Source: Ruminococcus sp. OA3
Lineage (GTDB): Bacteria > Bacillota > Clostridia > Lachnospirales > Lachnospiraceae
Reading direction: 5' to 3'
Length of the DNA: 64,000 nt
NCBI RefSeq assembly: GCF_022440845.1
Contig: NZ_JAKNTO010000001.1
Coordinates: 3,844,001-3,908,000 of the forward strand
The notes beneath the pieces were generated by a model, which was not told where the DNA came from, made no database searches, and saw nothing but the letters and a program-made list of their open reading frames with translations. A program made the position numbers and the translations under genes. Below are positions 47,387-55,517 of this stretch, in pieces (the stretch's first letter is position 1; every line of letters starts with the position of its first letter).

Positions 47387-48922
47387 TTACTCCTTCTGTG
47401 CCAGACTAATTTCATGATACGGTATCTTAAGCTTCTCAAGCAGACGTCCTTCCCTTCTGTGACAGGTAAACAAAAGGACCTGGAGTCCGCAGCCTGCAAG
47501 CCACTGCAGCGTCTCTCCCAGCCGTTCGTCATCGTACATGACAAATACTTCATCTAACATGAGGGGAAGTCTTTCCTCACGGCATACGACTTCGCTCACT
47601 GCCATACGAAATGCAAAGTAAATCTGCTCCAGAGTTCCTCTGCTCAGCTGTTCGGGAGACACATAGGCATCTCTCGTGCAGATCCCCATCTGCATATCAT
47701 CTGAAAAATGAATGGAGGCATATTTTCCATGTGTGATTGCAGATAGTATGGCAGCAGTTTTTCTCTGCAGTTCTTCACCCAGCCAGTTCTTTTTGCCGGC
47801 AGACAGCTTCTCGATGGCCTCCATAGCCAGATCAATGGCATCAATATCGTCCTGAAGCGGATTCTCACCTGTCATAGTCTGTACAAGCTCCTGAAGTTCA
47901 TTTTTCAGGTTCTCCAGTTCTGTACTTCTCTCCGCACACTCCTGCTTTAACCTGTCTATCTCCCACCTCAGCCTGTCCGCCTCTTCTTTCTGCCTGTAAG
48001 TATCACCAAGCTGTTTCTCTTTCTCCTTCACTTGAAAATGTCTCTGCCGGTTATATTTTGCCACGATTAATGCACCAGCCAGCAGCGCACAGCAGAAAGC
48101 CACAACCTGTATAACCGCCTGCGCACGAAATAAAATCCCTGCCAGTACCAAAATCAGTGCCAGCCCTCCCAGTGCCCAGAATCCTCTCAGTCCTTTTTCT
48201 ACACACTCTTTGGATTCCTTACTCTTATCACGGGATACTTCATGCAACTGTTTTTTCTGCATTTCCAACTGTATCGCAGCGTCTGTCAGTTCCTTCTCAA
48301 CATACCCCATCCTGCCTCTGAGCTCTTTTTGCTTCATTTGCAGTTCCTGGCGCTCTTCCCTCATCTGATGTTCATATTCTTTCCTGTCCAACTTTAAATG
48401 ATACAGTGCTTCTTCCACATCCAGAGTCGGCACGCTGCTCTCCTGATAATTTACCATATAGTTGCGAAGTTCACCCGGCAGGCCTTCGTCCGTCCGGCTC
48501 TTCAGCTGCCCGATACATACGGTATTATCAAACATGGCTTCGCTTACATTTCCCAGGAGCATCTTCAGATCCCCATGTGGAATGGAAAGCTTTTCCCCGT
48601 CAGACTCGCAGATCAGCTCTTCCTGCAGACTGTTCTTATGAAAACCGCGCCTGATACAGAAAATTTTTTCTCCGCTCTCAAACCTGAGTGTCCCTGCATA
48701 ATAAGTGCCGTTTTCCCATGGCTCGTATCTGCTGTAAACATCTTTTCCCGCGGCGCGGCCACGCTGTCTGCGCATTCCGTAAAGCATGCTTTTAATAAAC
48801 GTATGCAGTGTCGTTTTTCCGCTTTCATTCGGTCCGTAAATCAGGTTGATTCCCGGTTCCATCCGGACTTTACGGTCATGAAATTTTCCAAAGTTTTTTA
48901 TTTCCAATTCTTTGATCGTCAT
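47387..48922 (-). CDS. YhaN/SbcC-like AAA ATPase with a central membrane hairpin
   Basis: 511 residues. N-terminal ATPase half with Walker A YGPNESGKTT, a coiled coil, two adjacent hydrophobic helices (about 247-290, GLRGFWALGGLALILVLAGI..VVAFCCALLAGALIVA), a second coiled coil, and the C-terminal half with ABC-type signature LSRGTLEQIYFAFR and Walker B LMLDEVFVMYDD. This is the YhaN type of SMC-like ATPase, which pairs with an SbcD-like nuclease, but it is about half the usual length. The start is ATG; a GTG three codons upstream overlaps the preceding stop. Confidence 0.85.
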   Translation of the reverse strand: MTIKELEIKNFGKFHDRKVRMEPGINLIYGPNESGKTTLHTFIKSMLYGMRRQRGRAAGKDVYSRYEPWENGTYYAGTLRFESGEKIFCIRRGFHKNSLQEELICESDGEKLSIPHGDLKMLLGNVSEAMFDNTVCIGQLKSRTDEGLPGELRNYMVNYQESSVPTLDVEEALYHLKLDRKEYEHQMREERQELQMKQKELRGRMGYVEKELTDAAIQLEMQKKQLHEVSRDKSKESKECVEKGLRGFWALGGLALILVLAGILFRAQAVIQVVAFCCALLAGALIVAKYNRQRHFQVKEKEKQLGDTYRQKEEADRLRWEIDRLKQECAERSTELENLKNELQELVQTMTGENPLQDDIDAIDLAMEAIEKLSAGKKNWLGEELQRKTAAILSAITHGKYASIHFSDDMQMGICTRDAYVSPEQLSRGTLEQIYFAFRMAVSEVVCREERLPLMLDEVFVMYDDERLGETLQWLAGCGLQVLLFTCHRREGRLLEKLKIPYHEISLAQKE

Positions 48923-48927
48923 ACTGA

Positions 48928-49983
48928 TCACATATCCTTTTTGGATGCAAGCAGAGCCTGCAGCCCATAATATAAAGCTTTTTTCTCTTTTGGCTCCTCA
49001 CTGTATTTAAAATGTCTGATGTAAGCCGCAACCAGACTCCCTTCATACTGCTCTTCCAGCAGCTCAAATTCATAATCAGGCTGCGTCTCATCCGCTACAT
49101 CAACGACGTTGCCGAGCTCCCGAATCCTGTGCAGATCAATATTCATCTGTGAATCCCTGAAGCCGTGCAGTTCTATTTTAAATATATGATCTGCTCCCTC
49201 TTCCGCTATCTGTGCTGAAATCTGTTCCTCCAGTGAAAACTGCGTAGTATCCGGCGTAACAGTAACCGTCAGCGGAATATAGGATCTCAATGCAGACGGC
49301 ACAAATTTCACAGATACCCTGCCGTCAAGATAAGTTCCCCGAATATAGCCGTGAGGACCGATATCATTGCGGTCGATGGGTTCCAGTGCCCCGGCAAATA
49401 CCGCCATATTTTTAATGATGGTCTGAGGTCTGTGAATATGCCCTAATGCAATATAATCAAATCCGCCCGCCGCAAGCTGTTCAGTACGAATCGGCATATG
49501 ACGCTCATCGCCCCCATGTGCCAGCAAAATATGGCATCCTGCTTTCTGAAGCGCTCCGGTTTTGCAGACGTCATCATCCTGCAGTTCCCTGCTGTGATAG
49601 CTCCTTCCGTATATCCAGGCGTCTGCCTGGGGAACATAGACAGCCTCAAGCTGCTCTTTCCAAAGTCCTATCACATTTTTGCTCCATGGATATTTTAAAT
49701 AATAAGAATCCTGTCTGATATAATCATGATTACCCGCGATCATCACTACCGTCGTCTGCGGTATCGTAGAAAACAGATAGTCCACCTCTTTTAATTCACG
49801 GAGCAGCGGCTGCCTGTGAAAAAGGTCTCCGGCAATCAACAACAGTTCTGGTTTTTCCTCCCTGACTGCATAGATCACATTGCAGAAGCTGTCCCAGATC
49901 TCATTTTTCCGCTCTTCGCTCCATGGAAACCCCGCATCAGGCGACGCTCCCAGATGCACATCCGCTATATGAAAAAAATGCAT
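48928..49983 (-). CDS. SbcD/YhaO-like metallophosphoesterase
   Basis: 351 residues. Calcineurin-type metal sites: IADVHLGASPD, IAGDLFHR, IAGNHDY, LLAHGGDE and LGHIHRPQ. As the nuclease of an SbcCD/YhaNO-type complex it would cut DNA ends or hairpins under control of the ATPase encoded next. The ATG at MHFFHIADVH is chosen; twelve further open codons upstream contain the AAAAGGAG site. Stop and next start overlap closely (ATGTGA). Confidence 0.88.
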   Translation of the reverse strand: MHFFHIADVHLGASPDAGFPWSEERKNEIWDSFCNVIYAVREEKPELLLIAGDLFHRQPLLRELKEVDYLFSTIPQTTVVMIAGNHDYIRQDSYYLKYPWSKNVIGLWKEQLEAVYVPQADAWIYGRSYHSRELQDDDVCKTGALQKAGCHILLAHGGDERHMPIRTEQLAAGGFDYIALGHIHRPQTIIKNMAVFAGALEPIDRNDIGPHGYIRGTYLDGRVSVKFVPSALRSYIPLTVTVTPDTTQFSLEEQISAQIAEEGADHIFKIELHGFRDSQMNIDLHRIRELGNVVDVADETQPDYEFELLEEQYEGSLVAAYIRHFKYSEEPKEKKALYYGLQALLASKKDM

Positions 49984-50072
49984 CCTACTGACTCTCCTTT
50001 TCATGTCTTTTGCAAACATTTGTTCTGTTCTACATCATATCATGACTGGCTCTGTTTGTCCAGAAAAGAAAA

Positions 50073-50097
50073 ACAGAAGCATATCAAATACTTCTGT
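50073..50097 (-). terminator. Terminator after asnS
   Basis: Stem ACAGAAG/CTTCTGT followed by TTTTTCTTTTC on the minus strand. Confidence 0.75.
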
Positions 50098-50126
50098 TCA
50101 CTCATCGCAATTACAATCTGTAATTT

Positions 50127-51518
50127 TTATAATTCACAGTTATTAACCGTTCTCGGGAATGGAATCACGTCTCTGATATTACTCATACCCGTCAGGTACA
50201 TGACACATCGCTCAAATCCCAGGCCAAATCCAGCATGGCGGGTAGAACCATACTTTCTGAGGTCCAGATAGAACGCGTAATCTTCCGCGTTCAGATTTAA
50301 TTCTGACATTCTGCTGATAAGTTTATCGTAATCGTCCTCTCTTTGGCTTCCGCCGATAATTTCACCGATTCCCGGTACAAGGCAGTCCATTGCCGCTACC
50401 GTTTTTCCATCGTCATTCAGCTTCATATAAAACGCTTTAATCTCTTTCGGATAATCTGTCACAAACACTGGCCGTTGAAACACCTCTTCCGTCAGATAGC
50501 GTTCATGTTCCGTCTGCAGGTCCGCTCCCCATGATACTTTATATTCAAACTTATCGTTGTTTTTCTCCAGAATCTCGATCGCCTCCGTGTAGGTAACATG
50601 TCCGAATTCTGAATTCAGTACGTGATTCAGACGGTCCAGCAGACCTTTGTCAACAAATGAATTAAAGAAATTCATCTCCTCCGGCGCCTGTTCCAATACA
50701 TATTGGATGACATATTTCAGCATGCTCTCTGCGAGGTCCATATTGTCCTCCAGATCTGCAAATGTGATCTCCGGCTCGATCATCCAGAATTCCGCGGCAT
50801 GGCGGGTGGTGTTGGAGTTCTCTGCACGGAAAGTAGGACCAAACGTATAGATATTGCGGAAAGCCTGCGCATATGTCTCACCGTTTAACTGTCCGCTCAC
50901 TGTCAGATTCGTTTCTTTTCCAAAAAAGTCCTGAGAGTAGTCAATCGTACCTTCTTCAGTCCTTGGTATCTTATCCATATCAAGCGTCGTCACACGGAAC
51001 ATCTCGCCGGCACCTTCACAGTCACTCCCTGTAATCAGCGGTGTATGGACATAGACAAATCCTCTGTCCTGGAAAAACTGGTGAATCGCATATGCGATCA
51101 GTGACCGCACGCGGAATACTGCCTGGAATGTATTCGTACGCGGACGAAGATGCGTGATCGTACGAAGGTACTCCAGACTGTGCCGTTTTTTCTGAAGGGG
51201 ATAATCCGGCGCGGATGCACCTTCTACCGTCACTTCATCGGCCTGTATCTCAAAGGGCTGTTTAGCCTGAGGCGTCGCAACCAGCTTTCCTTTTACGATA
51301 ACCGCAGCACCTACATTAAGCTTTGATATCTCTGAAAAATTAGCCATTTTGTCATGATATACGACCTGAAGTGTCTCAAAAAATGTTCCGTCATGCAGAA
51401 CGATAAACCCAAACGTCTTAGAATCCCGCACGCTGCGGACCCAGCCGCCGACACTTATTTCCTGATCGAGGTAAGTATCTCTGTCTTTATAAATCTCACG
51501 AATTGTTGTCAGTTTCAT
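50127..51518 (-). CDS. asnS: Asparaginyl-tRNA synthetase
   Basis: 463 residues. N-terminal OB-fold anticodon-binding domain ([24 protein letters not shown]), then a class II catalytic core with motif 2 [20 protein letters not shown] and motif 3 [15 protein letters not shown]. Charges tRNA-Asn with asparagine directly. Start at the ATG nine bases after GGGAG. No T-box leader is visible in the short upstream region. Confidence 0.96.
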   Translation of the reverse strand: MKLTTIREIYKDRDTYLDQEISVGGWVRSVRDSKTFGFIVLHDGTFFETLQVVYHDKMANFSEISKLNVGAAVIVKGKLVATPQAKQPFEIQADEVTVEGASAPDYPLQKKRHSLEYLRTITHLRPRTNTFQAVFRVRSLIAYAIHQFFQDRGFVYVHTPLITGSDCEGAGEMFRVTTLDMDKIPRTEEGTIDYSQDFFGKETNLTVSGQLNGETYAQAFRNIYTFGPTFRAENSNTTRHAAEFWMIEPEITFADLEDNMDLAESMLKYVIQYVLEQAPEEMNFFNSFVDKGLLDRLNHVLNSEFGHVTYTEAIEILEKNNDKFEYKVSWGADLQTEHERYLTEEVFQRPVFVTDYPKEIKAFYMKLNDDGKTVAAMDCLVPGIGEIIGGSQREDDYDKLISRMSELNLNAEDYAFYLDLRKYGSTRHAGFGLGFERCVMYLTGMSNIRDVIPFPRTVNNCEL

Positions 51519-51606
51519 ATTCCGTTTCTCCCTATTTTTCACTTTTCCCCCATTTTAGCACGCTCACGCGGCAGTTTCAAGAGGGGATAACACCATTGCC
51601 GTACAG

Positions 51607-51632
51607 AACGGACCGGCATCAGCCGGTCCGTT
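51607..51632 (-). terminator. Hairpin after the beta-propeller gene
   Basis: Perfect stem AACGGACCGGC/GCCGGTCCGTT with a four-base loop, but only a weak T-rich tail on the minus strand. Confidence 0.6.
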
Positions 51633-51638
51633 CCAAAA

Positions 51639-53693
51639 TCAGTCTCTCAGTTCTCCAGTCTTTTCATATCCGTTTTTCATATCAAAAGCCAGCACCTCAT
51701 CACTGTTTGCGATATAAAAGGTATCATCGATATAGACACCTCTGGAATTCTCAAATTCAGAGGACACATCATTTTGTGATGAATATGCCATGGCATTTTC
51801 AAACCCTTTCTTATCATCATAACGAAATACAAAATAACTGCTGTTTGATCCTCCTATATTCCCGTAACTGGTAGTAACGAATCCTATCACATTTTTCTGA
51901 GGGCTGACGGTTAACGCTTTATAGTTATATTCCCCAGGAAAATAATCAATATTCTCAATCACCTTCTTGCTGATCTCTTTCACCTCCGAAGGGTCGGATA
52001 TATCAAACATCGAAAGTTTCAGGCCTTTCCGTGTTCCGGTATCCGGATCTGTCTCCCATCCGATTCCCAGCAGCCGGTTCTCTCCATAAAAATGGAGATA
52101 TTCCGAAAATCCTGTTACCTTAAGCTCTCCCAGAACTTTCGGATTTTCCGGGTCCGTAAAATCCACTGAGAAGAGAGGGTCCACCTGCCGGTACGTTACA
52201 AAATATCCTGTATTGCCCATAAACCGTGCCGAATAGATACTTTCTCCTTCTGCCAGGCCATCCACTTTTCCTGCGATCTCCATATCCTGATTCAGCACAT
52301 AAATGCAGTTATCCTGAGTGCTCCCTGACCACCGCGTCGTCAGGACGCGAAGATAACCGTCATATTCATTTGTCGCAAAATCATCGGTAACGGTACCGCC
52401 TATGACCGCAGCGCCCACACCTTCGATCTTTCCATCCCTGAAACTGAACTTGGCGATCGCTGTCTGATCACCCGTATTCTCCCACATATCCCGTTCCAGA
52501 TAAATATTTTCCGTACTGACGTAAAAACGGCTCGCACTGTCCAGGATCGCCTTCTTATCTGCAATCTCATCTGGTTTTCCGATGTTGACAGATGTGATGA
52601 GCAGATACTGTGACCCGCCGCCTTCCGTCGGAAGATAAATGTCGGAGACTGCAAACGCTTCACCGGCTGCGAGCGGCATGATACCGTATGGATCATCGCC
52701 GTCATATGCTTCCTGTCTTTCCAGCTGATACGCTGGATAGTAATCAGTGAACAGATAGATATATTCTCCTACCTTGCGTGAGGTATGATAAGTTCCGTCC
52801 TGTGAAACTTCGCCAGTCAGTTTCGGCTCTTTCCTGTCTTTCAGGTCGTAGGTATACAGCGTGGTCACTGCCCGGTAGTTCATATAATAAGTGTCTGCGG
52901 ATTTCTCCTTCAGAGAATTGTCGTACCGCTGACATACGATGTTGAGTACATCGCCATCCAGATAGATTTCCTGAATGCTGCCCTCCGAAGCTTTTTCCGG
53001 GAGCCTGATCACGGATACTTCTTCCAGATCAGCTCCGTCCGCCTTAACGATCCGTATATCGCGGCTGTTCCGTATGATATACAGGTACTCTCCGTCCGTT
53101 TTTACAACATCACCTTCGTCCACGCCTTCTACCTGTACATTGGTCCCGGAATACTCTGCACTTCCCCCCGTATCGGCTGCAGCGGGGGCCGCATCGGCAA
53201 CAGCTGACTCTGCAGACGTCACATTGCTGTCTGAAGAACCGGAAACTGCAGCTCCGTCGGCCTCCATGGCATCATCCACTGACCAGCTTTTTGCGTAATT
53301 TTCCTGAGTCTGAAATGCGTCGTAGATATCATCATAATTTTCAGCCCGGGCATACATCGTATCCAAAACCCTTTTGCCCTCAGCCGTCTCTTCTTTTGTA
53401 CCATCTTCTTTTCCGGCAACCTTCGCGTCGTGGCTCCCGCTCTGGGCTGAAGCAGTATTCGAAGCATCAGAAGATTCCTTTTGTCTCAGAGGGACCTGTG
53501 TGATCACCAGCAGCAGCACAACAACAGCTGCCGCTGCAGCCGCAAAATAGCGGATACCCCTTCTTACTTTTCTGTCTCTTTTCTCCTGCCCTGACTGTCC
53601 GGCAAAATCAATCATTTCCGGTTTCAGACCCTCAGGCACATCGCAGGAGTCAGCTGAACGTTTGATTTTTTCCAGCAATTTATCATCATTCAT
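51639..53693 (-). CDS. Membrane-anchored beta-propeller protein, probable anti-sigma partner
   Basis: 684 residues. A short cytoplasmic part (1-44), one membrane helix (about 46-67, GIRYFAAAAAAVVVLLLVITQV), a low-complexity Ser/Ala/Glu linker, then a large extracellular domain beginning TNVQVEGVDEGDVVKTDGEYLYII. That opening is diagnostic of the Beta_propel family (PF09826 by recall). The gene is 12 bases after an ECF sigma factor, and the cytoplasmic stub could hold the sigma factor. It lacks an obvious zinc anti-sigma motif, so that role is inferred from position. Confidence 0.85.
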   Translation of the reverse strand: MNDDKLLEKIKRSADSCDVPEGLKPEMIDFAGQSGQEKRDRKVRRGIRYFAAAAAAVVVLLLVITQVPLRQKESSDASNTASAQSGSHDAKVAGKEDGTKEETAEGKRVLDTMYARAENYDDIYDAFQTQENYAKSWSVDDAMEADGAAVSGSSDSNVTSAESAVADAAPAAADTGGSAEYSGTNVQVEGVDEGDVVKTDGEYLYIIRNSRDIRIVKADGADLEEVSVIRLPEKASEGSIQEIYLDGDVLNIVCQRYDNSLKEKSADTYYMNYRAVTTLYTYDLKDRKEPKLTGEVSQDGTYHTSRKVGEYIYLFTDYYPAYQLERQEAYDGDDPYGIMPLAAGEAFAVSDIYLPTEGGGSQYLLITSVNIGKPDEIADKKAILDSASRFYVSTENIYLERDMWENTGDQTAIAKFSFRDGKIEGVGAAVIGGTVTDDFATNEYDGYLRVLTTRWSGSTQDNCIYVLNQDMEIAGKVDGLAEGESIYSARFMGNTGYFVTYRQVDPLFSVDFTDPENPKVLGELKVTGFSEYLHFYGENRLLGIGWETDPDTGTRKGLKLSMFDISDPSEVKEISKKVIENIDYFPGEYNYKALTVSPQKNVIGFVTTSYGNIGGSNSSYFVFRYDDKKGFENAMAYSSQNDVSSEFENSRGVYIDDTFYIANSDEVLAFDMKNGYEKTGELRD

Positions 53694-53705
53694 AAACTCG
53701 CCCTC

Positions 53706-54206
53706 CTATTCTTCCAACATCTGTCTCATCTTTGCTAATGCCCGGCTTTCCTTTGAGCGAATCGTATTCTCATTTTTATGTAGGATCCTGGCAATTTCCC
53801 GGCTGGTGTATCCTGCAAACAAGTGCATGGAAATAATCAGGCGTTCTTCATCAGACAGTCTGGCAAACGCCTGCCGCACCTGAAAATCCTCTGTAAAATC
53901 CCCGCCCTTCTCGAGATCATCCGGCAACTCAGACGTCTTCCGGGTATATTCCTTCAGCCTGCGCCTGCATTTGTTAGACAAGATCTTAAAAATCCAGTTT
54001 TTAAAGGCTTCCGCTTCTTTCAGCCCGCAGATTCCATAATAAGCATCTGCAACTGCATCTGCGACTACGTCCTCCGCATCATGACAGTTTTTCAGTGTAT
54101 ATAAAGCAAAACGGTACATATCAGCATAGACCATTTCATACAGGCTGGCAAACGCATCCCTGTCTTTTGCCCTTGCCCGTTCAACCAAAACTTTGCAGTC
54201 CTCCAT
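53706..54206 (-). CDS. ECF-type RNA polymerase sigma factor
   Basis: 166 residues. Region 2 (AFASLYEMVYADMYRFALYTLKNCHDAEDVVADAVADAYYGI) and region 4 (LSDEERLIISMHLFAGYTSREIARILHKNENTIRSKESRALAK) are complete, with no region 3, as in ECF factors. Likely activates envelope-response genes when released from the membrane partner encoded downstream. A possible autoregulatory promoter with ECF-like -35 lies upstream. Confidence 0.93.
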   Translation of the reverse strand: MEDCKVLVERARAKDRDAFASLYEMVYADMYRFALYTLKNCHDAEDVVADAVADAYYGICGLKEAEAFKNWIFKILSNKCRRRLKEYTRKTSELPDDLEKGGDFTEDFQVRQAFARLSDEERLIISMHLFAGYTSREIARILHKNENTIRSKESRALAKMRQMLEE

Positions 54207-54245
54207 ATTCTCACCCCTTTATTTGAAATGCATTTCATATATACA

Positions 54246-54272
54246 GTGTCTCATACCTCACATTTTGTTGCA
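54246..54272 (-). promoter_or_regulatory. Candidate ECF-type autoregulatory promoter
   Basis: On the minus strand TGCAAC is followed after 16 bases by GACAC, with no sigma-A hexamers in the right place. A perfect palindrome GAAATGCATTTC lies between this and the start codon. Based on pattern only. Confidence 0.35.
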
Positions 54273-54277
54273 AGAAA

Positions 54278-54315
54278 AGAAAAAGTACAGGAAGATTTTC
54301 TTTCTTCCTGTACTT
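54278..54315 (-). terminator. Terminator after the aminopeptidase gene
   Basis: Perfect 12-bp stem AAGTACAGGAAG/CTTCCTGTACTT followed by TTTTCTTTTC on the minus strand. Confidence 0.85.
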
Positions 54316-54344
54316 ATCTTGGAACCCTGGCATCATCTTATTCA

Positions 54345-55460
54345 CTACTGCAGATTTTCGGGGTTCAGGCACTCAAGTTCCTGAACAACAAAACGTCCGT
54401 CCTTTCTGACCAGTACATCGTCAAAATAGATTTCTCCGCCGCCGTATTCCGGACGCTGGATCAACACCAGATCCCAGTGAATCGCGGATTCATTCCCGTT
54501 TGGAGCTTCCTGATAACAGTTTCCCGGCGTGAAATGAATCGATCCCTGAATTTTCTCATCAAATAAAATATCTTTCATCGGTTCCAGAATATACGGATTG
54601 ACACCGATCGCAAATTCTCCGATGTACCTCGCGCCTTTATCCGTGTTGAATACTTCATTGATCCGCTCCGTATCATTTGCAGTTGCCTTTATGATTTTAC
54701 CATCCTCAAATTCCAGACAGATATTGTCATAGGTAAAGCCATTATACAGTGACGGCGCATTATACGTTATCTTACCATTTACAGATTCACGGACCGGTGC
54801 GGTATATACCTCCCCATCCGGTATGTTCATGTTCCCTGCACACGGTATTGCGGGAATGTCCCTGATGGAAAATGAAAGATCTGTACACGGGCCGGTGATA
54901 CGCACTTTGTCCGTGCGTTCCATATATTCAGTCAGCGCCCCCATCGCCGCATGCATCTTTGAATAATCCAGATTGCAGACCTGAAAATAGAAATCCTCAA
55001 ATTTTTCCACGCTCATCCCGGCCAGCTGTGCCATTGCAGCATTGGGATACCGCAGTATCACCCAGCGCGTCCTGGGTACACGGATCCCATGGTGTACGGG
55101 AGTCTGGTAATACGTATCATACAACGCCATGCACTCGGACGGCACATCGGAAAGTTCTGATACGTTATCACTTCCCCGCACGCCGATGTAACAGTCCATT
55201 TTTGACATCTCAAGTGCATCGACCTCTGCCATCAGCTCCATCTGTTCTTTTGTAGCGTGCAGCAGCTGCTCCCGCTGCAGCTGAGGGTCCGTGAAATGAA
55301 TAAACGGAATGCCCCCTGCCCGGTATACCTCTTTCACCAACTGCCGGGCAAGCTCTTTGGTGTCCCTGCCGATATAGTGAATATAAACTCTGTCTCCTGC
55401 TTTTACGCCGCAGGAATAATTCACCAGACCTGCGGCAAGCACTTCAATTCTGCTGTCCAT
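54345..55460 (-). CDS. M29 family aminopeptidase
   Basis: 371 residues. The thermophilic aminopeptidase (M29, AmpS/PepS) pattern: GDRVYIHY and GIPFIHF in the N-terminal half, then the metal site with NIPDGEVYTAPV (Glu), EFAIGVNP, GSIHFTPGNCY (His) and SAIHWDLV (His, Asp). Cytosolic enzyme releasing N-terminal residues. It is a single gene between two terminated units. Confidence 0.9.
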   Translation of the reverse strand: MDSRIEVLAAGLVNYSCGVKAGDRVYIHYIGRDTKELARQLVKEVYRAGGIPFIHFTDPQLQREQLLHATKEQMELMAEVDALEMSKMDCYIGVRGSDNVSELSDVPSECMALYDTYYQTPVHHGIRVPRTRWVILRYPNAAMAQLAGMSVEKFEDFYFQVCNLDYSKMHAAMGALTEYMERTDKVRITGPCTDLSFSIRDIPAIPCAGNMNIPDGEVYTAPVRESVNGKITYNAPSLYNGFTYDNICLEFEDGKIIKATANDTERINEVFNTDKGARYIGEFAIGVNPYILEPMKDILFDEKIQGSIHFTPGNCYQEAPNGNESAIHWDLVLIQRPEYGGGEIYFDDVLVRKDGRFVVQELECLNPENLQ

Positions 55461-55517
55461 CGCATTTTCTCCTCACGATCATTTTACGTAACAGTTCATC
55501 CGGCGGGGGAATTGTTA

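Noticed and set aside
50098-51640. T-box leader for asnS
   Set aside because: The region between asnS and the preceding gene is too short and shows neither the T-box sequence nor a competing terminator/antiterminator.
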